A stretch of DNA of 64,000 nt, taken from assembly GCF_903645355.1 (NCBI RefSeq), contig NZ_CAHJXR010000008.1, forward strand, positions 62,001 through 126,000, given 5' to 3'. Source of the DNA: Schaalia sp. Marseille-Q2122. GTDB lineage: Bacteria > Actinomycetota > Actinomycetes > Actinomycetales > Actinomycetaceae. Position numbers and translations under genes: made by a program. Of this stretch, positions 27,175 through 35,357 are shown one piece after another (within the stretch, counting starts at the first letter, position 1; every line of letters begins with the position of its first letter). The notes below the pieces were generated by a model. The model was not told where the DNA came from. It saw only the letters and a list, made by a program, of their open reading frames with translations, and searched no databases.

Positions 27175-28461
27175 GTGAGCGGAGAGCATCGCCTTTCGGG
27201 TGACACGCAAGGAAATCGTCTCGATCCATGGTTTGGCGCCTACGCCGAACGAGCGCATAACCTGCGAGCCTCCGAGATCCGAGCGCTTTTCTCCGTCGTG
27301 TCCCGCCCGGAGGTTGTCTCTTTGGCAGGTGGCATGCCCAACCTTAAGGATCTTCCTCTTGATGCGCTGGCTGAGTCGGCGAAGAGTTTGATTGCCAATC
27401 ATGGCGCTCAGGCTATGCAGTATGGCTCGGGTCAGGGTTGGGCTGTTTTGCGTGAGCAGATCTGTCATGTCATGACCTATGACGGCATTATTGGCGGTGA
27501 TCCTGATGACGTTGTGGTGACGACGGGTTCGCAGCAGGCTTTGGATTTGATGACGCAGCTTTTTGTGGATCCGGGCGACGTGGTTTTGGCTGAGTCGCCG
27601 ACGTATGTGGGCGCTTTGGGTGTGTTCCGCGCGCAGCAGGCTCATGTGGTTCATATTGATATGGACGCTGATGGCATGATTCCTCAGGCTTTGGAGGAGA
27701 CCATTGCCCGCGTTCGCGCCGAGGGCCGCACCATTAAGCTGCTCTACACTATTCCGAACTATCACAATCCGGCTGGCGTGACCTTGTCGGCTGAGCGTCG
27801 CCCGCTGATCGCGGAGATTTGTCGGCGCGAGAATATCCTCATTCTTGAGGACAACCCCTATGGGCTTTTGGGTTTTGATGCTGATCCGCTGCCGGCGTTG
27901 AAGTCCTACAGCCCTGAGGGTGTGGTGTACCTGGGGTCGTTTTCGAAGATGTTCGCTCCTGGTTACCGTATTGGCTGGGCTTACGCTCCTCACGCGATCC
28001 GCGACAAGCTCATTCTTGCTTCTGAGGCGGCGATTTTATCGCCTTCGATGATTGGGCAGATGTCGATTGCGCAGTATCTGACGGATTATGACTGGTATAG
28101 CCAGGTGAAGTCTTTCCGTTCGATGTACAAGGAACGCTGTGATGCGATTCTGGGTGCTCTGGAGGAGTATCTGCCGGAGTGCACGTGGACGACGCCGCAG
28201 GGCGGCTTCTACACGTGGGTGACGCTGCCGGAGGGTCTTGATGCGAAGTCGATGTTGCCGCGTGCTGTGCGCGCTCAGGTGGCTTATGTGTCGGGGACGG
28301 CGTTCTACTATGACGGTCGCGGTGCGAATCATCTGCGTCTGTCCTTCTGTTATCCCACGCCTGAGGATATCCGCGAGGGCGTTCGTCGTTTGTCGACGGT
28401 GGTGAAGGCAGAGAAGGAGCTGGTGGATATGTTCGGTGCCGGCTTCCACCACGACAACTAA
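27175..28461 (+). CDS. PLP-dependent aminotransferase, class I/II (2-aminoadipate/MocR-core type)
   Basis: Fold-type I aminotransferase, 428 aa. The Schiff-base lysine is in YLGSFSKMFAPGYRIGW; the PLP-phosphate site TTGSQQALDLMTQL, the NYHNPAGVTLS asparagine motif and the C-terminal LRLSFCYP arginine are present. It lacks the GntR domain of MocR regulators. Family resemblance is to 2-aminoadipate or aromatic aminotransferases, but the substrate cannot be named. GTG start at 27175 with AGGAAGG about 4 nt upstream. The D-Ala-D-Ala ligase-like gene follows after 43 bp, so the two are likely cotranscribed and may cooperate in amino-acid supply for the wall. Confidence 0.9.
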   Translation: MSGEHRLSGDTQGNRLDPWFGAYAERAHNLRASEIRALFSVVSRPEVVSLAGGMPNLKDLPLDALAESAKSLIANHGAQAMQYGSGQGWAVLREQICHVMTYDGIIGGDPDDVVVTTGSQQALDLMTQLFVDPGDVVLAESPTYVGALGVFRAQQAHVVHIDMDADGMIPQALEETIARVRAEGRTIKLLYTIPNYHNPAGVTLSAERRPLIAEICRRENILILEDNPYGLLGFDADPLPALKSYSPEGVVYLGSFSKMFAPGYRIGWAYAPHAIRDKLILASEAAILSPSMIGQMSIAQYLTDYDWYSQVKSFRSMYKERCDAILGALEEYLPECTWTTPQGGFYTWVTLPEGLDAKSMLPRAVRAQVAYVSGTAFYYDGRGANHLRLSFCYPTPEDIREGVRRLSTVVKAEKELVDMFGAGFHHDN

Positions 28462-28504
28462 CCAAAACCGCTTTTACCTGCGAATATACACTTTGGAGAT
28501 GACG

Positions 28505-29521
28505 ATGGCTGACATTCCTAAGGTTCTCATCATCGCTGGTGGTCTCACCCACGAACGTGAGGTGTCCCTGCGTTCGGGGCGCCGCGTTGCGAATGCCTTG
28601 ACCCAGTTGGGGCACGAGGTGCGCGTCTGCGATCTTGATTCGGCGCTGCTGGGTTCGATTGAGGAGTTTGCGCCTGACGTGATTTGGCCGCTCGTGCATG
28701 GTTCGGTGGGCGAGGACGGCTCGCTTCAGGCCCTGCTGGAGACGTTGAGTATTCCCTTTGTGGGGACGGGTTCCGTGCAGGCAATGATGGCGTCGAATAA
28801 GCCCACGGCGAAGGGTTTGGTGGCGTCTTCGGGCTTTGATACTCCGGGGTGGATGTCTCTGCCGCAGTTGTTCTTCCGCCAGTTGGGCGCGAGCCAGGTG
28901 TTGGGCGCCTTGGAGAATGCGATTCAATTCCCTGTGGTGATTAAGCCCGCTGATGGTGGTTCGGCTTTGGGTATTTCTAAGGCCGAGGATTTCGCGCAGT
29001 TGCGTGCGGCGATGGTGGATGCCTTCGCCTATGGTGAGCGCATTATGATCGAGGAGTTTGTTCAGGGCCGCGATGTGGCCGTATCGGTCCTTGATTTGGG
29101 TGATGGTTTGGTGGCTTTGCCTCCGGTGGAGATTTCCACGGATTCAGGCGACTATGACTACGATGCTCGCTACACCACAGATGAGACGGAGTATTTTGTC
29201 CCGGCTCGCCTGTCTGATGAGCTCATCGCTGAGGTTCAGTTGACGGCGATGGATGTTCACCGGATTCTGGGCTTGCGGGACCTTTCGCGCATTGATTTCG
29301 TGGTGAGTGAGGATGGGACCTGCTGGTTCATTGATGCGAATGTTTGTCCGGGGATGACGGATACGTCGTTGCTTCCTCAGGCTGCGGAGGCGGCGGGCTC
29401 TTTCCCTGACGTGTGTTCGGAGATCGTTCATTTCGTCGCTCAGGGCCGTCCTCTGCCCGAGGAGGTCGTGTCCCCTACTGACGAGGTCGTCGCCGAACCT
29501 TCAGGCGATCCTCAACCCTGA
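28505..29521 (+). CDS. D-alanine--D-alanine ligase-like ATP-grasp protein
   Basis: ATP-grasp ligase of 338 aa. The N-terminal GGLTHEREVSLRSGRRVA matches the Ddl opening, where the consensus is GG-S-EHEVS, with H/R substitutions. ATP-grasp segments FPVVIKPADGGSALGISK and IMIEEFVQGRDVAVSVLDL and the Mg-binding WFIDANVCPGMTDTSLLPQA are present. The start is ATG 28505, 6 nt after GGAG; an ATG at 28499 abuts the ribosome site. True Ddl joins two D-Ala for peptidoglycan. The altered N-terminal motif leaves open a related dipeptide ligase. Confidence 0.85.
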   Translation: MADIPKVLIIAGGLTHEREVSLRSGRRVANALTQLGHEVRVCDLDSALLGSIEEFAPDVIWPLVHGSVGEDGSLQALLETLSIPFVGTGSVQAMMASNKPTAKGLVASSGFDTPGWMSLPQLFFRQLGASQVLGALENAIQFPVVIKPADGGSALGISKAEDFAQLRAAMVDAFAYGERIMIEEFVQGRDVAVSVLDLGDGLVALPPVEISTDSGDYDYDARYTTDETEYFVPARLSDELIAEVQLTAMDVHRILGLRDLSRIDFVVSEDGTCWFIDANVCPGMTDTSLLPQAAEAAGSFPDVCSEIVHFVAQGRPLPEEVVSPTDEVVAEPSGDPQP

Positions 29522-29866
29522 GTCGCTCCCCCACTGTCATTCATCCCCCTTCAGGCGCTCCACAGGCACCAGGAGGGGGATGATGCTTACGAGGCACACG
29601 CGGCCAGCCGTGTGCGCTTACAACGCCACCCAAGGACACCCGCACACCCAAGCAAGCGGAGGGCGGGGTGAAGTCCGTAGTACCAACGGAACCCGCCCAA
29701 CCTAGCAAGCGGAGGGCGGGGTGAGCCGCTTGCGGCGCGGTTGGGCATAGGAGCCGAAGCGAAGCGAAGGCGAGTGGGCACAAGCGGCTCACCCCGTCGT
29801 CCGCGCCCCCACCAGTGCGGCGCGGTCAAGGAGGAAACAGCGCAGTGCGAGACGGGCTTGTACGGA
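29522..29866. repeat. Intergenic repeat region (direct and inverted repeats)
   Basis: 345 bp with no gene. A 21-bp sequence beginning AGCAAGCGGAGGGCGGGG is present twice (29651-29671, 29704-29724). A perfect 15-bp inverted repeat, GGGGTGAGCCGCTTG (29718-29732) and CAAGCGGCTCACCCC (29781-29795), encloses 48 bp that contain the tandem GAAGCGAAGCGAAGG. This looks like a small dispersed palindromic element or a structured RNA rather than a protein gene. It could also serve both convergent neighbours as a terminator. Confidence 0.6.
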
Positions 29867-30472
29867 CTAAGCCTGAGCCTCACAAGGCCATTGAAGGGTC
29901 TTCATGCCGAAGTATTGTGCGCCGCGCAGGTGTTTTTCGCGGTCGTCAATGAAGAGGATTTCTTCGGGTTCGGTTTCTGCTGCTTGTGCGGCAAGGCGGT
30001 AGATGGTGGATTGGGGCTTTCGTTGGCCGCATTCGCCGGAGAAGATGAAGTGACTGAAGCGGTCTTTCGCCCAGGGGGCTGCGCGTAGCGCCTGTGCGAC
30101 GCATGCGGGCGCGTTGGCGAGGATCCCGACGGTGCATCCGGCTTCGAGTGCGCGGTCGACGCAGCGGAGTGCTTCTTCGTTTGGGGTGTACATGCGCCGG
30201 ATGTCAGCGTCGACGAGGGCTTGGATTTGTGCGTCGGTGAGTTCGGCGTTGCCGCAGTCTCCGGCGACGGCATTCCAGAATGCGGCGTCGCTGCCTCCGG
30301 CATCGTGTTGGTCTCGGTGTGCCCACATGGCGTGGTCGACGAGGGAGACAATGACAGGGTCGGTGCAGTCCAGGGAGAGGAGGCGGCAGAATTCTTGGGG
30401 GTCGGGTCTTTCGGTGACGAGGACGCCGGTGACGTCGAAGTACACGGTCTGAATGCCGGCAAAGAATGTCAT
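29867..30472 (-). CDS. HAD-superfamily hydrolase
   Basis: 201 aa Rossmann-like HAD protein of the IA type. Motif I is YFDVTGVLVT with nucleophile D13, but the usual second Asp two residues on is Thr15. Motif II is GILANAP, motif III GQRKPQSTIY supplies the Lys, and motif IV is ILFIDDREKHLRGA. Replacement of the acid/base Asp is also seen in some HAD subgroups (for example FDxGGV types), so weak phosphatase or other activity is possible. Start ATG with AAGGGGAAGG just upstream. Monocistronic. Confidence 0.88.
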   Translation of the reverse strand: MTFFAGIQTVYFDVTGVLVTERPDPQEFCRLLSLDCTDPVIVSLVDHAMWAHRDQHDAGGSDAAFWNAVAGDCGNAELTDAQIQALVDADIRRMYTPNEEALRCVDRALEAGCTVGILANAPACVAQALRAAPWAKDRFSHFIFSGECGQRKPQSTIYRLAAQAAETEPEEILFIDDREKHLRGAQYFGMKTLQWPCEAQA

Positions 30473-31239
30473 GGGAACCTTCCCCTTTCTGGTCGCTGTT
30501 GTTGCCCCGCCTGAGTCGGTGGTGACTTTGGGGCGACAAGAAGCGGCCTGCGCACTTCCATTCTGCCGGTTTATGTGGGTGTCAGGGGCGTTCTGGACAT
30601 AAGGGAGATACTTGTCACCGTGAGGAGGTGTGACGGTCGACCTAATGGGGGCTTTTAGCCGCGCTCACCTGAGTCTAAAGGCCCGATTTCGCTCCCGCTT
30701 TCGTCTGTTGTCTGATAACTAGGCCTCTGATGGCAACGCTGTTTCACGTGAAACACTGGAATGTCGTTGGAGCAACCTTTGCACGTCGCCTTCGAAGGCT
30801 GCCATCTACTACTGATGCACCCAGTTCAGGAGATTCCAGGTCGAGCCCCGCAGTTGAAGCTCCTAGCTCAACGGTTCCGCTCAATGGGGCAGCACCTCTC
30901 CCCCATCCGGCCTAAGCGCAATCGCAAATACTACGGTGCTCCGCTTTGGCTGACGCGACCCCGTTGGGCACTCGAATGAGCCTCGTCAGTCCTGCGGCAC
31001 GCAGCGCTGATAATGCCTGCATGTCCTGCATCCTGCTATGGTACGCGCCTACGCGCTGATGCGCCTGCCACCCGCAGGCTCATAGTGACTGACATACTGC
31101 TCGCTCATGACCGTACCAGAGCAAGAGGTTAATCCTAATCAGCTCCGCATCCGAGCAGCCATCTGTGGGGCATGTGGAGATCGTGTGGGCTCCCTGTCCC
31201 AGCAGCGAGCAGTCACCCAGAAGACTGTATACGCGGTGC
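30473..31239. other. 767-bp gene-free region holding a parS site
   Basis: No open frame here has coding character on either strand; the longest (about 70 codons) have no ribosome site or family likeness. The only recognised element is a perfect parS at 30740-30755. The stretch separates the HAD gene from parB, both transcribed leftward, so it must contain the parB operon's end and the HAD promoter, but no clear hairpin or hexamers were identified. Confidence 0.5.
30740..30755. promoter_or_regulatory. parS: parS centromere site (perfect)
   Basis: The exact 16-bp palindrome TGTTTCACGTGAAACA, identical to the widely conserved chromosomal parS consensus bound by ParB. It lies 7-8 kb from dnaA, downstream of parB in a region without genes. 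It nucleates ParB spreading for origin segregation. Confidence 0.97.
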
Positions 31240-32682
31240 CTAGGCGTCCCTTACGAGCAATGCAGCAATACGTTCAAGGTCATCCGCGCCGGCAAACTCG
31301 ATGACAATCTTGCCTTTACGACGTCCTTCAGAAATCGTGACGCGTGTGTCGTAGGCATCCGACAAGGTGGAGACGAGCCTCTCCCCTAACGGCGACAGAG
31401 TCTTCTCCCCCGGCTTCTGAGTTGCCACAGGGTGTCGCGGAAGACCCAAACGCACGAGTTCCTCCGTCGTACGGACGGAAAGGCCTTCTGCCACAATCCG
31501 TTCCGCCAAGCGCTCCATGTCGGCTGCCTCGTTGAGACCGAGCAGTGCACGCGCATGGCCGGCTGTGATGGAACCGCCCGCGAGCTTGCGTTGGACAGCA
31601 GGGGGAAGCTTCAGCAGGCGGAGGGTATTGGCAATCTGGGGCCGTGATCGGGCAATGCGCTTGGCGAGCTCCTCTTGGGTCGCGCCGAAGTCAGCCATGA
31701 GCTGCTGATAGGCCGATGCCTCCTCCAAGGGATTGAGCTGCACCCGATGTAGGTTTTCGAGCAGTGCATCACGAAGCAGATCATCGTCTTCCGTATCACG
31801 AATGATCGCCGGTACGGTTGAGTTTCCGGCCAATTCCGATGCACGCAGACGACGTTCACCCATAATGAGTTCGTATCGGGCATCAGGCTTTGCTTCAAGG
31901 AGTTGCCGAAGCGTCTCGGTAGGCTCGTCACTGGCCTTAATGGGCCGAACGACAATTGGTTGAAGCACACCGACCTCGGTGATGGAAGCCGCGAGCTCTG
32001 CAAGTTCATCCTCATCGAAGACTTCGCGTGGCTGACGGGAATTCGGAATGATCTCATCCACTCGGAGCACGCCAAAGCTGGCGCCAGGCACGGCCATCAA
32101 TTCAGGCTCATCCTCAGATGTTTCACGTGAAACACCGTTCTGAGGAGTGCCCATAATGGCGTCAAGAACATTCGTCGTCACGCGGGCAGATGTCTGTCCG
32201 TCATCGGCCAAGGACGTTTCACGTGAAACATCCATCTGAGGTGCGCTCTTGCCGGCAGTGGCCGCACCTGATTCATTCGACGCCGATTCGGTCGGCATGG
32301 ATCCGCGCACTGCTTGGGCTTGAATCGGCGCCTCGGCTTCACGCGCTGCTGCTTCAGCGCCAACGCCTGCCTCGGCCTGAATCTTCACCTTTTGCCCCCG
32401 AGCCGAACGTGACTTCGCGGGATCTACCGATGTTTCACGTGAAACACTCTTACGGCCTTGGCTTGACCGTCGGGGCTGAAGAAGCTCCCGGGCAGAACCT
32501 CCCCTTGTGCGCGAAGACGAGGCGGAGGCGGACTCTGGGAAGAGGACATCTAAGGGGCGAGCGCTCTCACCACGCGGAGCCGGTGGAGCATCGGGAATCA
32601 AGGAGCCAAGGCCATTACCCAATCCGCGACGGGGCCGCGACGATTGGGAGCCAGTTTGCTGCGTCGGGCGTGCATCGGCCAT
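31240..32682 (-). CDS. parB: Chromosome-partitioning protein ParB
   Basis: CTP-dependent clamp that loads at parS and spreads to form the partition complex with ParA. 480 aa, longer than usual because of a Ser/Arg/Ala-rich N-terminal region. The first residues (RRGLGNGLGSLIPD) form the ParA-contact motif. The CTPase domain covers about residues 205-300 with NSRQPREVFD and MGERRLRASELA. The HTH (about 320-390, QEELAKRIARSRPQIANTLR) reads parS, and the C-terminal dimer domain follows. The insert between 75 and 190 contains the hexapeptide VSRETS three times because three parS sites lie within the coding sequence. parA precedes it after a 257-bp gap. Confidence 0.97.
   Translation of the reverse strand: MADARPTQQTGSQSSRPRRGLGNGLGSLIPDAPPAPRGESARPLDVLFPESASASSSRTRGGSARELLQPRRSSQGRKSVSRETSVDPAKSRSARGQKVKIQAEAGVGAEAAAREAEAPIQAQAVRGSMPTESASNESGAATAGKSAPQMDVSRETSLADDGQTSARVTTNVLDAIMGTPQNGVSRETSEDEPELMAVPGASFGVLRVDEIIPNSRQPREVFDEDELAELAASITEVGVLQPIVVRPIKASDEPTETLRQLLEAKPDARYELIMGERRLRASELAGNSTVPAIIRDTEDDDLLRDALLENLHRVQLNPLEEASAYQQLMADFGATQEELAKRIARSRPQIANTLRLLKLPPAVQRKLAGGSITAGHARALLGLNEAADMERLAERIVAEGLSVRTTEELVRLGLPRHPVATQKPGEKTLSPLGERLVSTLSDAYDTRVTISEGRRKGKIVIEFAGADDLERIAALLVRDA
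32119..32134. promoter_or_regulatory. parS: parS centromere site inside parB (perfect)
   Basis: Exact TGTTTCACGTGAAACA within the parB coding sequence. On the coding strand it specifies the VSRETS peptide at about residues 183-188. ParB bound here could also autoregulate its gene. Confidence 0.97.
32215..32230. promoter_or_regulatory. parS: parS centromere site inside parB (one mismatch)
   Basis: CGTTTCACGTGAAACA, 15 of 16 consensus positions. The core TTTCACGTGAAA is intact, so it should still bind ParB. It encodes the second VSRETS at about residues 151-156. Confidence 0.93.
32431..32446. promoter_or_regulatory. parS: parS centromere site inside parB (perfect)
   Basis: Exact TGTTTCACGTGAAACA, third copy within the parB reading frame, encoding VSRETS at about residues 79-84. 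Confidence 0.97.
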
Positions 32683-32939
32683 ATCGTGTCCTCTTTCCCC
32701 ATGCGCACAGCACCTGATGGTAAGCGCATTCAGTAACAGTCATTGCGAGGTCACTTAGTCAGCCAAGCGCCCGCGCTTTTCGGTAGGTACTTAGTCTAAC
32801 GCGCGAAACGGGGCGATGGGTGCCGACGCCCGCAGTCATGACGTCATATCCCCCGCCGTGCACAAGAGACAGCGCCAGGCGCTCCTGCCCGAGGTGCTAT
32901 GACATACGGTCGCCGACACGAGGGACGGTGAACAAAGGA

Positions 32940-33833
32940 TCAGTCGCGAGATGCGTGCTGTGCGAGCCGCTGACTGAGCTCGAGCGCCGCCTTCCGATAG
33001 GCCAGAGCACCAGCAGAACGAGGATCGTAGGAAACCACACTCTGGCCGTAGGAAGGGGCTTCCGAGACGCGAACAGATCGTGGAATGACCGTCTCAAGGG
33101 TTTGCTCCGGGAAGTGTTCCCGCACTTCAGCTTCGACCTCTTCAGACAGCTTCGTACGGCGATCCACCATCGTCAACAGCATCGTGGAAACAAAAAGACG
33201 AGGGTTCAGCGCAGCCCTAATGCGTTCAATCGTCTTCCACAACTGAGTCAGGCCTTCGAGGGCGTAGTACTCCGTTTGGATTGGAATCATCACCTGATCG
33301 CAAGCCACCAGGGCATTGAGGGTCACCAAACCCAGGGAGGGCGGACAGTCAATGAGGACAACGTCAACCTCCTGGTGCTCCTCCACAAAGGCAGAAACGG
33401 CATCGGCGAGCAAGAACTCGCGGCGCTCAAGATCGACGATCTCAATCTCTGCCCCCGAAAGGTCAATGGTCGCTGGGCACACAAGCAAACGTTCACTGTC
33501 AGGGCAACGTTGGAGGGCTTCGACGAGCGGGGTCTGACCAATAATGACGTCATAGGTCGACAAGGTGCCGGCTGAGTGTGCAACACCCAAAGCGGAGGAT
33601 GCATTGCCCTGGGCGTCGGCATCGATCACTACTACATTCAGGCCACCTTTTGCTAGGGCAACAGCAATATTCACCACGGTGGTTGTCTTACCGACGCCAC
33701 CCTTTTGGTTGGCAACCGTGATGACCACGGGCGCAGCCGGCCTGGGATACACAGCCTTGTCTAACATGCGCTGATCAGCCAAATTACGCTCTAGCTGAGC
33801 GGACAGAGGCGTGCCTCCGGTTGAAGTGCTCAT
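32940..33833 (-). CDS. parA: Chromosome-partitioning ATPase ParA
   Basis: Deviant Walker ATPase that binds DNA as an ATP dimer and pulls ParB-parS complexes. 297 aa from ATG 33833 with GGCAGG upstream; an open frame to 33869 has no better start. Deviant Walker A is KGGVGKTT (K44, K49), with VVVIDADAQGNASSAL as Walker A' and VDVVLIDCPPSLG as Walker B. A Ser/Thr-rich N-terminal tail of about 30 residues precedes the fold. It belongs to the leftward origin cluster and follows rsmG after about 100 bp. Confidence 0.97.
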   Translation of the reverse strand: MSTSTGGTPLSAQLERNLADQRMLDKAVYPRPAAPVVITVANQKGGVGKTTTVVNIAVALAKGGLNVVVIDADAQGNASSALGVAHSAGTLSTYDVIIGQTPLVEALQRCPDSERLLVCPATIDLSGAEIEIVDLERREFLLADAVSAFVEEHQEVDVVLIDCPPSLGLVTLNALVACDQVMIPIQTEYYALEGLTQLWKTIERIRAALNPRLFVSTMLLTMVDRRTKLSEEVEAEVREHFPEQTLETVIPRSVRVSEAPSYGQSVVSYDPRSAGALAYRKAALELSQRLAQHASRD

Positions 33834-33934
33834 CTCTACCTGCCTTGTTGAAACAATTCTCTTGACCACTTTAGAGCAGAAGCGAGGCCGACCTCTAGGC
33901 GACGGCCTCGCTTCTGCTCACATGGGCGGTGCGC

Positions 33935-34774
33935 CTACTTCACGCGGCGACACACCACAACGAATGTTGAATCCTCTTCCATGATTGAAGGGACTTCGTG
34001 GACCTCAGCACGCAAATGATGACGCTTCAACTCTGCTGCCGCCTCTTCAACCTCAAGAGCCGCACGACGCCCCTTAAGGGCCACCAGCGAACCGCCAGGA
34101 GCAATGAGCTTAGACGTCATACGGACCAGCTTGGTCATATTCGCCACCGCACGAGAGGTCACCACATCGGCTTTCCCCTTGCCTCGCAACTCCTCGGCGC
34201 GAGCCTGATGGATGGTGACATTGTCCAGGCCAAGCTCATCGACGACATCGGCCAGCCAATCGCAACGCCGCTGCATGGGTTCAGCAAGGTGAACATCCAA
34301 CTCAGGTCGCGCAATAGCCACCACGATGCCGGGGAACCCGGCACCCGAACCCACATCGAGAATCTGAGCCTGCCGAGGAAGGAAATCCAGCACGGCTGCG
34401 GAGTTGACGAGGTGGCGTGACCATAGCCGTGGGACCTCCCGAGGGCCAATGAGCCCACGCAACTCACCCTCCTCCTCAAGCATGTGCGCGAAGGCCTCCA
34501 TCTGCCCAAAGGAAAGACCGAAGAATTCACGCACAGCCTCGGTTGGCTGCTCAAAGGTGACGCCATCAGGCAGTTCAGGAGCGCCATCGGGGTAGGAGGT
34601 TGGGTTCGCACAGATACCCTGGCAGCCAGAATCCTCACTCAGGGCATGCCCATGATGAGCGTGCCCCGCGCCCTGCCCTTGGCCACTGTGGCCGGGACCG
34701 GCATGCCCATGACCACTGTGGCCATGGCCGCCATGGTCAGGGTGATCCTCAAGCGAACGCTCCACGGAGGTCAC
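33935..34774 (-). CDS. rsmG: 16S rRNA (guanine527-N7)-methyltransferase with His-rich N-terminus
   Basis: SAM-dependent enzyme (RsmG/GidB) that methylates G527 of 16S rRNA. The catalytic core begins near residue 75 (AVREFFGLSFGQMEAFAHML), with the SAM loop ILDVGSGAGFPGIVVA and the VVTSRAVANM motif. Unusually, residues 11-43 contain 11 histidines in a Gly/His pattern (for example HGHSGHGHAGPGHSG), followed by CQGIC at 51-55, a likely metal-binding tail. No in-frame ATG or GTG with a ribosome site was found between the tail and the core, and the GTG start overlaps the jag stop (GTGA), so the tail appears genuine. Confidence 0.93.
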   Translation of the reverse strand: MTSVERSLEDHPDHGGHGHSGHGHAGPGHSGQGQGAGHAHHGHALSEDSGCQGICANPTSYPDGAPELPDGVTFEQPTEAVREFFGLSFGQMEAFAHMLEEEGELRGLIGPREVPRLWSRHLVNSAAVLDFLPRQAQILDVGSGAGFPGIVVAIARPELDVHLAEPMQRRCDWLADVVDELGLDNVTIHQARAEELRGKGKADVVTSRAVANMTKLVRMTSKLIAPGGSLVALKGRRAALEVEEAAAELKRHHLRAEVHEVPSIMEEDSTFVVVCRRVK

Positions 34775-35316
34775 TCGTCGGTCTCAGTCTCGTCGGTGGC
34801 CTCGTCCTCCTCATCGAGGGCTCCGGCGTCGGCGGGAAGAATCACGACGAAGCGGTGAGGCTCGACGCCTTCAGATTCGGAGACCAAGCCGGCTGCGGCG
34901 ACGACGTCGTGGCAGACCTTGCGTTCGAAGGGGTTCATGGCATCGAGGCGCTGTACTTCGCCGGTAGCGCGCAGACGGGAGATCGCCTCTTCGGTGATGG
35001 CCTGCAGTTCGGCCTTACGGCTCGCGCGGAAGCCAGCGATGTCAAGCATGAGACGCGAACGTTCCCCCGTCTCTGTTTGGACAGCCAGGCGGGTAAGCTC
35101 CTGGAGGGCATCGAGGACCTCACCATCCTCGCCAACAAGCCGGGCGAGGGCGTCAGGGTCGTCGGCGACGATCTCGACGCTGGCGCGCCCGTTTTCGACG
35201 TCGATTTCAATATCACCATCAAAGTCGGCGATATCGAGCAGTTCTTCGAGGTAATCGGCCGCGATTTCACCTTCTTCTTCCAGGTGAGCCAGGCGTTCCT
35301 TTTCGCTCTCAGTCAT
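34771..35316 (-). CDS. jag: Jag/KhpB-type R3H and KH domain RNA-binding protein
   Basis: 181 aa RNA-binding protein encoded between yidC and rsmG in nearly all Actinobacteria. The N-terminal part is acidic, the KH_II-like domain spans about residues 45-95 (LVGEDGEVLDALQELTRLA), and the R3H domain is at about 110-160 (RLDAMNPFERKVCHDVVA then GVEPHRFVVI). An acidic C-terminal tail follows. It ends in a 4-bp overlap with rsmG. Homologues bind many RNAs and influence cell elongation. Confidence 0.94.
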   Translation of the reverse strand: MTESEKERLAHLEEEGEIAADYLEELLDIADFDGDIEIDVENGRASVEIVADDPDALARLVGEDGEVLDALQELTRLAVQTETGERSRLMLDIAGFRASRKAELQAITEEAISRLRATGEVQRLDAMNPFERKVCHDVVAAAGLVSESEGVEPHRFVVILPADAGALDEEDEATDETETDE

Positions 35317-35357
35317 CGGATTTCCTCATCATTTAGGGGTTATCGGTTCTGGGGGGC

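Noticed and set aside
30730-30979. Small open frames around the lone parS
   Set aside because: The FHVKH-like peptide is just parS read in another frame; no ribosome site or conserved composition.
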